Shown: one piece after another, positions 12,431 through 24,340 of the stretch | How positions within the stretch are numbered: the first letter of the stretch is position 1 | How the letters are laid out: the number at the start of each line of letters is the position of its first letter | Assembly: GCA_035048485.1 (NCBI GenBank) | Contig: CM068590.1 | Span: forward strand, 13,748,494-13,812,493 | DNA: 64,000 bases | Direction: 5' to 3' | DNA from: Pteria penguin | Taxonomy: Eukaryota > Mollusca > Bivalvia > Pterioida > Pteriidae | Notes under the pieces: model-generated | What the model was told of the DNA's origin: nothing | Seen by the model: only the letters and a program-made list of their open reading frames with translations | Databases searched by the model: none | Made by a program: the position numbers and the translations under genes

Positions 12431-13612
12431 ATACGCCCGCATTTAAAAATGTGGGCGTATTATGCTATGATGCTGTCGTCTGTCCTTCTTGTCCGGGCTT
12501 CTCCTCCCTAACTAAAGGGGGAAAACTTTTGATGGTGTCATATCAAAGGATGTGGCTTGTAGTTGTGCATGTGGATTTCAAAGTTGGGGTCAGGTCCCTG
12601 GGGTTGGAGAAAATGGGTGGGGTGGGAAAGCTTGTCGGGGCTTCTCCTCCTTACTTAAAGGGGGAACAAACTTTGATGGTGTCATATGAAAGATGATGGT
12701 CATGCCCCTGGGGTGACGGAAAATGGGTGGGGTCGGAAAAGCTTGTCCGGGCTTCTCCTCCTTAACTAAAGGGGGAACAAAACTTTTGATGGTGTCATAT
12801 GAAAGGATGTGGCTTGCAGTTGTGCATGTGGGTTTCAAAGTTGGGGTCAAGCCCCTGGGGTGGGGGAAAATGGGCAGGGTCGGAAAGTTTTTCCGGGTTT
12901 CTACTCCTTATCTAAAGGGGGAACAAACTTTTGATATCATATAAAAGGGTGTAGCGTGTAGTTTTGCATATGGGTTTCAAAGTTGGGGTCAGGCCCCTGG
13001 GGTGGTGGAAAATTGGCAGGATCGGAAAAAATTGTCCGGGCTTCTCCTCCTTAACTAGAGGGGAAACAAAACTTTTGATGGTGACATATGAGAGGATGTG
13101 GCTTGTAGTTGTGCATGTGGGTTTCAAAGTTGGGGTCAGGCCTCTGGGGTGGGGAAAATGGGCGGGGTTGGAAAAATTTGTCCGCGCTTCTCCTCCTTAA
13201 CTAAAGGGGGAACAAAACTTTTGATGGTGCCATATGAAAGGATGTGGCTTGTAGTTGTGCATGTGGGTTTCAAAGTTGGGGTCAGGCCCCTGGGGTGGGG
13301 GAAAATGGGCAGAGTCGGAAAGGTTTTGCGGGCTTCTATTCCTTATCTAAAGGGGGAACAAAACTTTTGATGATGTCATATGAAAGAGTGTGGCGTGTAG
13401 TGTTGCATGTGGGTTTCAAAGTTGGGGTCAGGCCCCTGGGTTAGGGTAAAATGGGCGGGGTCGGAAAAACTTGTCCTGGCTTCTTCTCCTTACCTGAAGG
13501 GGGAACAAAACTTTTGATGGTGTCATATGAAAGGGTGTGGCTTGTAGACCACATTAAAATATGATGCGGGTGTATCATGCACCCGTTAGCGGTGCCCTAT
13601 TTTTCATGGTTG
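12431..13612. mobile_element. Non-autonomous element with hairpin ends and eight ~145-bp tandem repeats
   Basis: Left edge: hairpin 12431-12460 (atacgcccgc ... gtgggcgtat). Core: eight tandem units beginning with 'gtccgggcttctcc' or a variant at about 12491, 12634, 12745, 12891, 13034, 13180, 13326 and 13473. Spacing is 143, 111, 146, 143, 146, 146 and 147 bases; the third interval is short because one unit lost about 35 bases. Right edge: small hairpin 13567-13585 (cgggtg ... cacccg) and then 'ttagcggtgccctat'. Tandem cores between conserved ends match the known plan of bivalve 'pearl' and Helitron/Helentron-derived elements; that assignment is from memory. The units show several open frames, but the period is not a multiple of three, so coding is unlikely. 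Confidence 0.65.
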
Positions 13613-15330
13613 CATTAATGCTACGTTAAGAAACTTTCACCTGTATCTCGACCACACATCATTAAAGATTTTAATTGCATTTTTGTTGATAACTCTTAAA
13701 AGCGACAAAGGTATTATTCCCCCATGGAGCTAGTAATTATAAGAAATTAACAACGTTTCTCTTTAATAGACTGAATGTGACAAAAAGTGTTAATATCACC
13801 TTAAAATATCAATCAAGTAATCACAATTATTTACATGTCTACGAAAAACGCTTCTCCGTGTAAGTTTTATTAGTATGACATGAAAAACGTCAGTCACGTT
13901 TTATCCTTGCAACAATTTGTGAACTAGTAGAACTGATTATTCTCACATCTAGTAGTTATAAATATTAGTATATTGCAACGGGTTCAGGAAATATGGTGAT
14001 TAAGTATCATTGTATGGGATTTGGGTTTAATCTTCCGACAGTGCTACGAAGAATTCTGATTCTTCATGCTCAAAACCTGATAACAGAGATGCCATACACA
14101 TTTAAAATCCAGGAAAACTTTACCATGAGATACTATAAGGTACCTATACCACTTTCACATTTGATAGAACAGATAATGAATGAGAGCTGATAAATTTTTT
14201 TCCGATACAAAAACTATAAATTCTGTAACAAATACTCGTCCTTCACATATATTGTATCCAACCGTTTGAGAATTAATCAGATACACTATTTAAAGGATGC
14301 GCATTTGGACAATGTTAATTACATTATGAAAATCAAGAATGTAGCGTTATAAATTGATGTGTACAGAAAATAAATGACAGCGAGTTCTATGGTAAATGTT
14401 GTAAGACAGAAAGTAACGCGATCGGACTCAAATGTATGAAAAAAGAATCCATATTGATACATGAGTCGCAGCGTACATTCGCACACAAATGGAAATGAAC
14501 TTGCAATGTTGGTGTGTCTAGTTATTGTTATAGTTATTCAACAGGAACTGCGGAAAATCATTTAGTTAATAATTCTATTCAAACCTCGAATCATCAACTA
14601 CACACTGCTAATTACGAAGATTCTTAGTGATAAGGAAAATACTGATTTTAGTTAAGAAACCTGAATGACCCATGACGATATTTGATATGTTCCTGTATAT
14701 GTTATCATATCTCGTCCATAATATGCAATAATAGTTCATTTTTTTCTTGACATTGTCAGATTATGGTAGTTGTAAAAATATTAGTAATAATACGAAAATA
14801 TCCAGTATACAGATTACAAATAGTACTTTAATCATGTTGTATATGAACGTGTTATTATAACGAATGAGAAAATCCTAGAATGTGAGACAGAGGGGAAAAA
14901 GGTATTCCTCTAAAACCACGAATATCTGCGTTCAGCAAATAAAATGGTATTGAACAGAACTTGCATAACAGGTAGGTCTTGGCATTGCAGTGCCCTCCAC
15001 CACTCAACTCATAAGTTAAATAATAATAAATAAATAAGTAAATAATAATGAATAAATAAACACGGTGTACTATTACAACTGCCTTTTAGAAGAACTTGAA
15101 ATAAATATAGTTACAGAAATTGATAGGCCTACGCATTCACACGCCGCACTGTCTTTTGTTGAAATTACTGAAAATCATAAATCGACATTGAGTGCCGAAC
15201 AATAAAGACAGTAAGTTTGGGTTATCTTGACTTATGACTTAATTCACTTTAATCAGAATATTAAACAAAACACTACACAAAGAAATTTAAAGTGATCTGA
15301 CTCGAGCTTCGTTTAAAATCGCCATGAACA
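13613..15330. other. Non-coding, AT-rich
   Basis: No exon or repeat structure recognised apart from a short AAT-rich run near 15020-15058. Confidence 0.55.
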
Positions 15331-18300
15331 GGAAAAAATCTTATCACATGATGACTTTACTCAGTTGTCGTTTCACCTGAGACTGAATAATTACACTTTT
15401 AGTTATTAATGTTGTTACTCACATAATGGGCTCATCTACCCGTTAACAGAAAATAATATATTATAAAAGACAGACAATGTACAAACCCGTTTTAAGAGGA
15501 CAAAGGTGTAAATGATTGAAATTGAAAGGTAAAATGTAACGGTTGCTTTGCAAAGTAAAATGGCGGAAATGCATGTGCCTTTGGAATAAGATATGGAATC
15601 ACGTGTGTGACAGAAGTAAGCATCTTCTACCTCTTTACTCCACCTGCCATGAATGATCAGTGCATAAAGACGGAATATAGATAAAAATTATCGTAAAATG
15701 ACAGTTTAATCATATTATATTCATCAAGTATATAGACAAACGATACAAAGGAGCTTAAAATATCGCAAAAATATCATTTTAAGAATATAAATGTAATCTT
15801 TTCCAAAGATGGCATATCTTCAGATCCTGCAAATATAAAATATAAAATGAAATTACAATTCATCTAAATAGGTAATAAGTGTATATTGAATTTTTAAAAG
15901 ATATCTAAAGTGAATTTAAAAAACCGTACAACCAAACAATGTATGAAAAGTAGACAAAACATTCTTCAAAAATTCTCGTTTACGGCAGTAAACTTATATA
16001 ACTTAGTGAAGTTTTGTCTAGGTTTGTTCTCCGAATGTTATACTTTGCCTGGTGTAATTCATGTCATTTGGTTGAGATGGCAATTACTCATTTCTTATGA
16101 AACACACTGTATAATAGACCTTTTATTATTGTTTATCTCATTTCGGAAATGATCTCTGATCCTATTAATCGATCAGGCCAATCAATGAATTATACCTTAT
16201 CTTTACGATACCGTATGACCTATGAAAAAGAAGTTGTGATGTATTTTAATAAAAGTCAATGGATGAAGTAAAATTAAAATGGACCCACATAATGTAAATA
16301 AGAATATCAAATGAATAACTTGTGACAATACCTTGAGAAAATTGGAAATTTTTGTTGATCTGAATTTTTTGTTATTCCCCTTCCTGGCTGTGCTATAGAA
16401 CTTCTGTACTATATGTACATGTATGTATAGCTGTCAGTTACAATTTAAAATCCTTACTTTTGTCGAAATACCGAGTGTAAATCGCGTATCTATATATCTT
16501 TCCTTAAAGCTAAGTAGTTAAGATATTTTCTACACAAATGAATTCTAAATTCTTAAATAGTTATTTCCTTTTTGTTTGAGAGAAATGAGAGGGATATTTG
16601 GGGGAGGGCTATATCAACCTTGTAATGGTAACGGACGCTTTGTAGGGCTTTATTGAGAAATACCATCTTTATTTGATAAAATGATAAGTCTGCGTACCTA
16701 CTTGTAAGTGAATGACATCTTAAAATTTACCAAAGAAGTCTACTAATTTTGTATACAAGGTTCAAAGATAATGACAGATTTGTTTAAATTCTTTCTTTAA
16801 ATGGTGAGATATGCATAAAACATTATTATCTGCTGTATTCTCAGATTTAGAAAATGCATTGCCTTCTTTAATATATGAAGAGGATACTCACTCGCATATA
16901 AAGCTTTTCTTTGCTGTACATGACTGGTCACTCCACTGGAAATGAGCTCCAGATGAGAAAACAACACAGTCCTGGTCATGGTGCCAGCTATTCGGTTCTC
17001 CAGGTGCGAAATCTTCGAATGTTACATAATTATCACTGTATACCCATTGAAAAACTCCCTCTACCGCAATGTCGTTTAATCCCGTAAAATAATTATGACC
17101 TGAAATTTAATATAAATCATTAAATACAGAGTTGTTTCATACTAGAAAATTATTTCAATCTTGATTTTACGAACAGTACATACTTTTTATAACAGTCTGG
17201 GAGTTTTTAAGAAAAAAATATCGGTACATCAAATTTTTCCTCTCAAGTGCAGAAAAAAGGAATTAAAACACAATGGTTAACGTAATTGTGGGTATGTTCA
17301 TTTCATTTTCCAAAAGGGGTTTGCAGATTTCGGAAATAATTCTTCTGGCATCGAAAACCTGAAAATAAATTATTTGTCCTCCACTAGCAAAAACTCAAAT
17401 AATCAGACCTTAGTTGCAGCTTAAGATGAGGTGAAAGTTAATTTTAAAAATTATTCACTGCCTGTAAACCATCCTTCAATTTTGTAGGCTTGCTTAGCTT
17501 GTTATTTTGTAGAATATGAGAAACTCATAAGTGATTTTATGGGATACATTTGTTATTTAAAAGTGAATCTAAATCACTGATGTTCATAAGTGGTTTTTTG
17601 TTTGAGTTATAGAAGTATTTCGGTACTTTTAAGGCCGCTCAGGCCGCTTGTCGTATATTTTGCTCATTTACGGACTTATTTAAACATTTCAGTCAGCATT
17701 GCAGTGATGAAAACTTTGTGTCTTTGGGTCTTGTCTAAAAGGGTCCAACCTCAACTTAAATACACAAGCCCACAAACCTCACGGATTTTACCTCGCTTTC
17801 ACCCATGCAGATCAAAGTCAGTTCTTGTCAATGTATTTTCGTTTACATCTACAATGAACTCTAACTATATTGCTATGACACTATCGGATTGGACAATTGT
17901 TATTTTCTGGATTTGACATGTTTGTGCAAGACACTTACGACTGACTGGATCAGCTCAAACCTCCTTCACACCAGATATCACCTCAATATTTCACATCAGG
18001 GTTTACCTTTGTTTTGTTTCATTTAGTATGCGATATTGTTCGTTTGTGTAGGAGACTTAATTAGCTTGATCTTATAGGTACTTCTTCGTGTAAATTTTAG
18101 CAAAGCATTAAGTTTATAGTCCTTACCTTTATAGCATGAAAATAAACGATAATAAATCAGCATTAAAATAATTTTCTACAACATTATTCCTCTTCAATAA
18201 ATAAGCGTTCTTCAATAAATCAAGAGTTGTACATGTAGTAATTTGAAAATAGGTCACTAGAATAGTGCGAGTTATCTGACCTTGTTCAGTAACGAAGAGT

Positions 18301-18620
18301 TCTTATCAAGAGCAGATAAATCTCTTCATTCAAATGTCTGTATGGGGGTTCGTGTACATTTAAAGTAAATGAGTTTATTTGTGTTAAGTTATAGTAGCAA
18401 TACCTGGAAAGAGATGCTCTTTTAAGAATTGATTTTCTAAATAATTATCAACTTCAACTAGGCTTGCACCATGTGATCTACAATAGCTCTGAAAAATCAA
18501 AATACACAAATGAAAGCAGGAGGGAATTTTATTTACTTCGTAAATTGTGTTACCCCTGAGGGATATGACTCATTATTGATAGACCCTCTTCTCAAAAAAA
18601 AAAAAAAACAAAGCAAAACA
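15331..18620 (-). repeat. Duplication block 2 (contains lectin exons 3 and 4)
   Basis: Partner of 1-3250. This copy retains the functional terminal exon (16888-17099) and an intact exon 3 (18404-18488). The similarity runs on into the A/C-rich tract after exon 3 and then fades. Confidence 0.75.
16668..16673 (-). promoter_or_regulatory. Possible polyadenylation signal of the lectin gene
   Basis: AATAAA on the minus strand about 215 bases beyond the lectin stop codon. A second one lies at 16649-16654. Supported by position only. Confidence 0.35.
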
Positions 18621-19913
18621 AACAAACAAACAAAACAAAACAAAACAAAAAAACCCCCAAACAAACAAAAACAAAAACAACAAAAAATCCAAAACAACCC
18701 TAAGGAAACCCACAACAAAGAGAAAAACAAAATAAAACAAAAGTAATAATAGATAAGAATAAATCCACAACTCCCGAATAATCATAATAATAAGAATATC
18801 TAAATAGTCCCAGTTCCCCTAAATACCCCAAAACAAACAGAACATAACAAAAATATCTGACGTACATATTAGGGGAAATTATTTATTACAACATATTTTA
18901 TATAATTAGAATACAGTGGAAAAAGGTGACAATACTATAATATAGAGAATAAAAAGTATAACTCAATATAAATCGAAAAATGTGAATAAAAACTTACCTG
19001 TGCTCCAGCCCATGTTTGTAAACTGTTATGAACAATCAAATAACAATTATATTGGAAGGATAGCCATCCGCTTGGACATCCTGTATGTGTATAAAAAGAA
19101 GTAAAAATCTTAGTTGTATTTCTTTTGATTTTTTATATTTGTAAACTAAAGTGTTTTAACAGGACGTCGACTGTATAGCACTTTCCATAGTTTTCTGTAG
19201 CGTAATGCATTCCCAATAATACATTCGGAGTATTTTAGACCGCTTCTCATAAAAGAATCGGGCATTATATTAAACATGTACAGGAATGCATGTTATTTGA
19301 CATAAGAAAGTGTAAGTATTGATGAATTAAAATTTGACTTAAAAAATGAAATTGGTATGAGCAAATTTTGGCAATTCAATAATTTCATGAATCTGTTGGG
19401 AGAAAGAAAGAACGAAATAAAGTGTTCAGAGAGTGCCACAATTTGTAGATATAATACTGAAAATGACAGTTGATGAAATGTATAGTATTTTAAAGATTTT
19501 AACGCTTTAAATAATGATAAATATAATAACATATATACATGCACGTTATGGTCAGATGCGCATGCTACAACCGCGTCTCAATTCAGTGATTCTCATGGCC
19601 GAATGAACGGAATTTTAATAAAAAATTTGAAGAGCAGAGTTAAAACCACAGTGACCGACAAAGTGACACACAGAATCAATCTGACTGAAAATTTTAAATA
19701 TATATTCCCAGTCTGTACAAAAGCACTGGAATTTAGACTTATAATGCCTTCGGGAATTATCAGTCCACCTGCAGTGACAGTGGAAAAAACGAACATGTAA
19801 AAAGAGAATTGTACGAAAGAATTTTGTCTTCCAATTCTAAATGCCTTACCTTCAAAACAAGCAAACTCTGTAACAAAGATACAAAGAAGTGTAAGTATCT
19901 TGGTAGACGACAT
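16888..19913 (-). CDS. Secreted C-type lectin, four exons, 147 aa
   Basis: Minus-strand join in coding order: 19913-19850, 19080-18998, 18488-18404, 17099-16888. All introns are GT/AG and the phases agree (1, 0, 1); the total is 444 bases. Residues 1-20 form a signal peptide (MSSTKILTLLCIFV...). One long-form C-type lectin domain follows: C23/C34, then C52/C146 and C122/C138 as the expected disulfides. Core motifs are CPSGWLSF, SYCRSHGASLVEVD, GLNDIAVEG and FQWVYSD. The sugar/Ca2+ site has E112-P113-N114 (EPN, usually mannose-type) and W133-S134-D135 in place of the common WND/WID, so Ca2+ binding is plausible but altered. Length is usual for molluscan single-domain lectins that bind microbial or food-particle glycans. 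The start is the first ATG of the exon; upstream in-frame codons include only a GTG. A damaged partial copy lies at 1-3250. Confidence 0.88.
18594..18745. repeat. A/C-rich low-complexity tract in lectin intron 2
   Basis: Poly-A followed by AAAC-type repeats. Long open frames here on both strands (K/Q/N-rich or F/L-rich) are a result of base composition, not genes. Confidence 0.85.
19545..19765. repeat. Copy B of the lectin intron-1 segment
   Basis: Lies in intron 1 of the intact lectin gene. It matches 25756-26090 across 'gccgaatga', 'gaagagcag', 'gactgaaaattt', 'gtacaaaa.cactg' and 'atgcc.tcg', and matches 8871-9020 over its first half. Confidence 0.65.
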
Positions 19914-20187
19914 TCTGTTAAATAGTAGATGGCATAGAAACAAGAAGAGTAATTTATTGTGCACGAAATGTCAATTGTGTATATTTATATAATTCTCTAA
20001 CGAGGAAATAAAGTTATATATGTCACCAGATTTTATATGAAGATTCCTATTGGTTCAGTTGTATATAGTAACAGACCCCCGTTATAGTACCTTTATCTCT
20101 AGAAGGACATTCATACTTATAGGTACACTAGACACACTGATATTTCTGAATGTACGAGTATTGGAAAAGGCAAAAGATAAAATAGAA
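19914..20187. other. Upstream region of the lectin gene
   Basis: Sequence upstream of the lectin start (minus strand). It must contain the 5'UTR and promoter, but no clear TATA box or other element could be assigned. Confidence 0.35.
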
Positions 20188-20640
20188 GGATTTGTACTCA
20201 TGCCGCATGGGAAAGTTTAGCACTCGTGCTGTACGGAAGGGATTAGTACTCATGCCACAAGAGAAGACTTAATACTCCTGCCGTACGGATGGGATTAGTA
20301 TTCGTGTCACATTGAAAGGATTAGCACTCGTGCCTTACGGATGGGATTAGCACTCATGCTGCATGGAAAGGATTGGTGCTCCTGACGCACGGGTGAGATT
20401 AGCACTCATGTTGCATGGAATGGATTGGTGCTCGTGCCGCAGGGATGGGATTAGCAGTCATGCTGCATGGAAAGGATTGGTACTCGTGCCGTTCGGATGA
20501 GATAAGTACTCATAAAGGATTAGCACTCGTGTTGGATGGATGGGATTAATATTCAAGTGTCATGGCAAAGATCAGCAATCATGCCACATGGGATAGATTA
20601 GCTCGCGTGACATACGGATGGGAAATGCACTCATGCTGTA
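20188..20640. repeat. Minisatellite, ~29-bp unit with ~58-bp alternation
   Basis: About 15 units of the form 'ggattagcactcatgctgca' or 'gggattagtactcgtgccgt' plus about 9 bases. Two variants (CATGCTGCATGGAAAG and CGTGCCGTACGGATGG types) largely alternate, giving a higher-order period near 58-60. Units differ by several substitutions each. It sits about 300 bases upstream of the lectin start codon. Confidence 0.8.
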
Positions 20641-20998
20641 TAAAAATTTGTCCACATAAATTTTATGTGTAATAGCATACGTTATAAATGCACTTTTATT
20701 CACGTTAATGAAAAGGGTCCAGTAATATATTTCGTGGCTCAGACGTTTTATGTCTTCACTTTTTATTGAACTGATCAGCGGTAAATATGACGTATACTTT
20801 GATGTTAGCCAAAGGACAAACAGACTAAATTCAGGATTTAGGTGACTGGGATTTAATATTTTGATTTTGTCGCCAAATTTAACAATTCATCCACGTCCTG
20901 CTCACATTACCGAGAAATTTCTGAGAAGCGGTATAAAATACGACGTCTTCAAACAATAGATATAACAAAACAGTCATCATTAGTCAGTCGCCATTATC

Positions 20999-21812
20999 TA
21001 TGATTCATTAGGAAAAGGTGAATGTTTTAATATCTAATAAATTTGATATCGTATTTTGTTGGCTACCAAGTCATATGGGCCTCGTTGGAAATGAAAAAGC
21101 TGACAAAGCAGCAAAAGATGGTTTGAATAAGGCAAATATTATGGGTAAAATACCGTATACAGATTTTAAGTTACCCATATTGAATTATATTGATACTTTG
21201 TCGCAAAAGACATGGGATAAGGCAGATAACAATAAACTTCGTTACATCAAACCAATATTTAAATATAAAATAAATTATCATCATAGCAATCGTAAAGATG
21301 AAATTGTAACTAGTAGACTCCGCATTGGACACTCCTGGATAACTCATTCTTACCTTCTAAAGGAAGAACCTCCCCCAGAATGTGTCCCTTGTGGATGTCT
21401 ACTAACTATAAAACATATTTTGCTCGATTGTGCAGACACAACACATATTCGTACAGATTATTATTCTGCATCCGATATGAAAAAGCTATTCGAGAGGGTT
21501 AATATTTCCAACATATTGCGCTTTTTAAAAGAAATAAACTTGTATAAGAAAATATAGTGTATTGAAATGTAATGGTTCTATTAATACAATCTGATAAAGT
21601 TGAGCTGTGATATTGTTTTGTATAGGAGTCATTCTTATGTCATTGTTTTATTTGTATAAAATATCTACAATGAAAGCTGGTCTTTCCAAAATATTTTAAA
21701 TTTTGTTATAACGTACAATGCTAATTTATAATTGTAACCGTCACCATATGGGTGTAATATTCCCGGCGTGACGTAAAACAACAATCAATCAATCAATCAA
21801 TATGATTCATTA
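20999..21812 (+). mobile_element. 5'-truncated LINE insertion with 12-bp target-site duplications
   Basis: TATGATTCATTA occurs at 20999-21010 and again at 21801-21812, directly flanking the element (21011-21800). The 3' end is (CAAT)n/(TCAA)n after 'gacgtaaaacaa', and the insert carries the C-terminus of a retrotransposon polyprotein. This is the signature of target-primed reverse transcription with 5' truncation. The retained RNase H domain points to an I-superfamily type (for example Nimb-like); the clade call is tentative. Confidence 0.85.
21018..21557 (+). CDS. LINE polyprotein C-terminus: end of RNase H plus Cys-rich tail
   Basis: Open frame of about 179 codons ending in TAG 21555-21557. 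It begins with the last part of an RNase H domain (FCWLPSHMGLVGNEKADKA, with the conserved His and Asp of that block). A basic linker follows, then TSRLRIGHSWITHSYLLKEE and a Cys/His segment ECVPCGC...KHILLDC typical of the C-termini of such LINEs. There is no ATG at the start because the 5' part was never inserted; a stop lies in frame at 21009. It is a non-functional fragment. Confidence 0.85.
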   Translation: MNVLISNKFDIVFCWLPSHMGLVGNEKADKAAKDGLNKANIMGKIPYTDFKLPILNYIDTLSQKTWDKADNNKLRYIKPIFKYKINYHHSNRKDEIVTSRLRIGHSWITHSYLLKEEPPPECVPCGCLLTIKHILLDCADTTHIRTDYYSASDMKKLFERVNISNILRFLKEINLYKKI

Positions 21813-22420
21813 TTCTAAAAGCATTTATTTACAAGTTGCTGATAAATATACTTCACAATATTCTTTATTATTTCTTTCTTAGACAAAACAATGTAATCTG
21901 AATAAGTTGTAAGAAAAAAGAGGAGTTACCGGCTCAGTTATGTGGCAGAAGCCACCATGGAGCTATACAATACATGAATATAAATAATATACTAGAACAT
22001 TTAACACATTACAAAAATATTTGATTGTAGTGCAATTACGATACCGACTTAGGACGGTCATTTAATTTGACAAAAGCCAAACGAATGGTATGGTTAACCG
22101 GTTTATGGGCCCACCTTCCCACTCATCGTAACAGCAGAACAATCAAAAGACGTACATTTAAAAATTTATAAATAATCCTCCATGTAAAGAACAAGGGTCA
22201 ACAGGTATCGCATATTGAAAGGTCATAAAAATATAAACACGTAAGGTATTGTAAAACGCATAATGGGGTATAAAAATATATGCAACATCAACATGATAAA
22301 CCGTGCTCTGCCAGTCTGAAAGCGAGCTATGACCCTAGATCTGTAGGAGTCCCGACTAACAGTCAGAGAAGAAGAGGTTCAGGACCATGTCTCCTCTGAA
22401 AGAGGTTTGGACAAGGCCCG
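21813..22420. other. Non-coding between two retroelements
   Basis: No gene. Around 22030-22065, 'taccgacttaggacggtcattt' weakly resembles the start of the repeats at 10306 and 50845. The remainder up to 22420 may be the 3' untranslated end of the neighbouring minus-strand retroelement. Confidence 0.45.
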
Positions 22421-24265
22421 TCATATAGTCCCCACCGCCCTGTTAGTCAGCGTGCAACGTTGAAGTAAAAGTCTGCATAATGCTGTAGAGGGGCCAAATA
22501 CAAGATCTATAGTCTTTTTGATGATCTCAATATCATATTGTCTATTAAGGAGACGTTTGACTATTTTATTACATGATAAAATAACGTTATCGGAGCCTTT
22601 AACTTTCCTTAGCTTATATACGAGATCACCGTAAAAATTAGGATGGGAAATTCCATTGGATACATACTGTTGAAAAGAAACATTTCCAAATTTAGATAGA
22701 AGTTCTGAATAAGATCTGAAAAATTTGCCAAATGTTTTTCTTAGCTTGTGATATCTGTAACCCTGAGTTAAAAGTTTAGTAGTAATTTGTAAATTTCGTT
22801 TATGAAAGTCCAAAACATCGGTGCAGCCTCTGACAAATCGAACTAATTGAGATATATAGATACCATATGATGGGAGTCGAGGGACATCGCCATCCAAGTA
22901 GGGGAAATTTACAATAGGAAATCCAAAATCCTCACGTTTATCATAAATATTAGGTTGTTGATAATTTTGATGTTTAAATCTAAGAAAGGTGTAGATTTAT
23001 CTCAAGTATTAGCTTTATTCAATGTGAGCTCTGGTGGATATATTTCTGATATAAATTGTTCGAATTCAGGGTTGTCGATAACCAAAATGTCATCCAGATA
23101 TCTGCAAGTATTATTAAATTTGTCAATGAGGTCAAAACGTTTTGATTTTTGAATAGAAACCATAAAATCCCTCTCATAACAATAAAGAAATAAATCTGCT
23201 ATCAGAGGCGCGCAGTTAGTACCCATAGGAATCCCAAATATTTGTTGATATATCTTGCCATCAAATTGCACAAAAATATTATTCATGAGAAAATCTAGTG
23301 CTTTACATAATTCCTTGCAAGTCCAGTATTTATATGAAGTATATTGTTTGTTGGAAAAGAATCCAGAGTTATTGGAAGTACATATGTACGTTTTAGATTC
23401 TCTGTGAAAACACCATTGTATAAGAGACAGCAACTTGCTTTTAATCAAATCATGAGGCAGAGATGTATAAAGTGTAGAAAAATCAAATGTAGAAATTTGA
23501 GTCGCTTTGAAAGTTAGCGAAAGAAGTTTGTCTATGACTTCATGAGAATTTTTAATCGACCAAAAGTAATTGATGGTACTATTATGAAATGCGACATCAC
23601 AATATTTGATAATATGATCTTTTATAGCAGTTAGAGCAGACGTAATATGTTTCGATAGTACCGTAGTAGAGCAGTGGCTAGAATTAGATATGAAACGTGA
23701 TTTATATGGACTTTTATGTAGTTTTGGGAGCCAATACATGGTAAGTAGATCAGATTTATCAGTTTTAATTTTGAAGTCGGACATGGTCATGAGGTGATCG
23801 TGCAAGGTGCTCTCTTTTGAGGTAGGGCTTTCAACATATGTATGAGTGGAGTTTAATTCGTTTTTAAGTACTTCAATATAATATAGTTTTCAAACAACTA
23901 TTATGTTATTACCTGCTTTATCAGCGGGAACAAAGACATATTTAGCATGTAAGTCAGCTATCTTCTTTTTAATAGAATTTGTCGTCAATGTATTAGGCTG
24001 TTGAAATAAATGCGGATTTTCCGTAAAGTTCTTAATACGGATATCGACAATTCTTAAAATCTCGTATTTCCAATCATTAAGAGCATGAACCTTTACCTGT
24101 TCTTTTTTACACCAACGTTTACAATATGTAGTTAAAGCATCTTCTATAACGTCACGGCATTTATTGAAATCTATCCTGGACGGTAACCTATATTTAGGTC
24201 CTTTTCCAAAAAGGGTGCGCAATTTCTTGTCCGAAATACAGTTTAGGTCACCAGTAATAACATGA
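22421..24265 (-). mobile_element. Broken reverse-transcriptase element (Penelope-like, tentative)
   Basis: Minus-strand remains of one reverse transcriptase of about 610 codons. In order: HVITGDLNCIS...LFGKGPKYRLPS, FVPADKAGNN, MYWLPKLHKSPYKSRFI, motif A STFDFSTLYTSLPH, motif B GIPMGTNCAPLIADLFLYC, catalytic YLDD, YPPELTLNKAN, FLDLNI, YDKRED, DGDVPRLPSYGIYISQLVRF and a basic C-terminal part. The coding frame is broken by TGA at 23890-23892, TGA at 23002-23004 and a frameshift near 22955. The catalytic Asp residues remain. The family is common as 'uncharacterised' ORFs in corals and molluscs; no GIY-YIG endonuclease was found, so placing it among Penelope-like elements is a guess. It begins abruptly near 24265 beside the 392-bp repeats. 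Confidence 0.75.
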
Positions 24266-24340
24266 CCTGCCGGTCAAAAAAGGTTTCGATTTTGCTTAAT
24301 TCCCGTCGATTGTCTCTATCAGTGCCGCCCCCCCCCCCCC

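Noticed and set aside
12415..13444. Several overlapping Gly/Val-rich open frames that repeat in the protein
   Set aside because: Unit spacing (143-147, one 111) is not a multiple of three, so no single frame persists; open frames follow from base composition of the repeat.
18510..18785. K/Q/N-rich and F/L-rich open frames
   Set aside because: A/C-rich low-complexity DNA within lectin intron 2.
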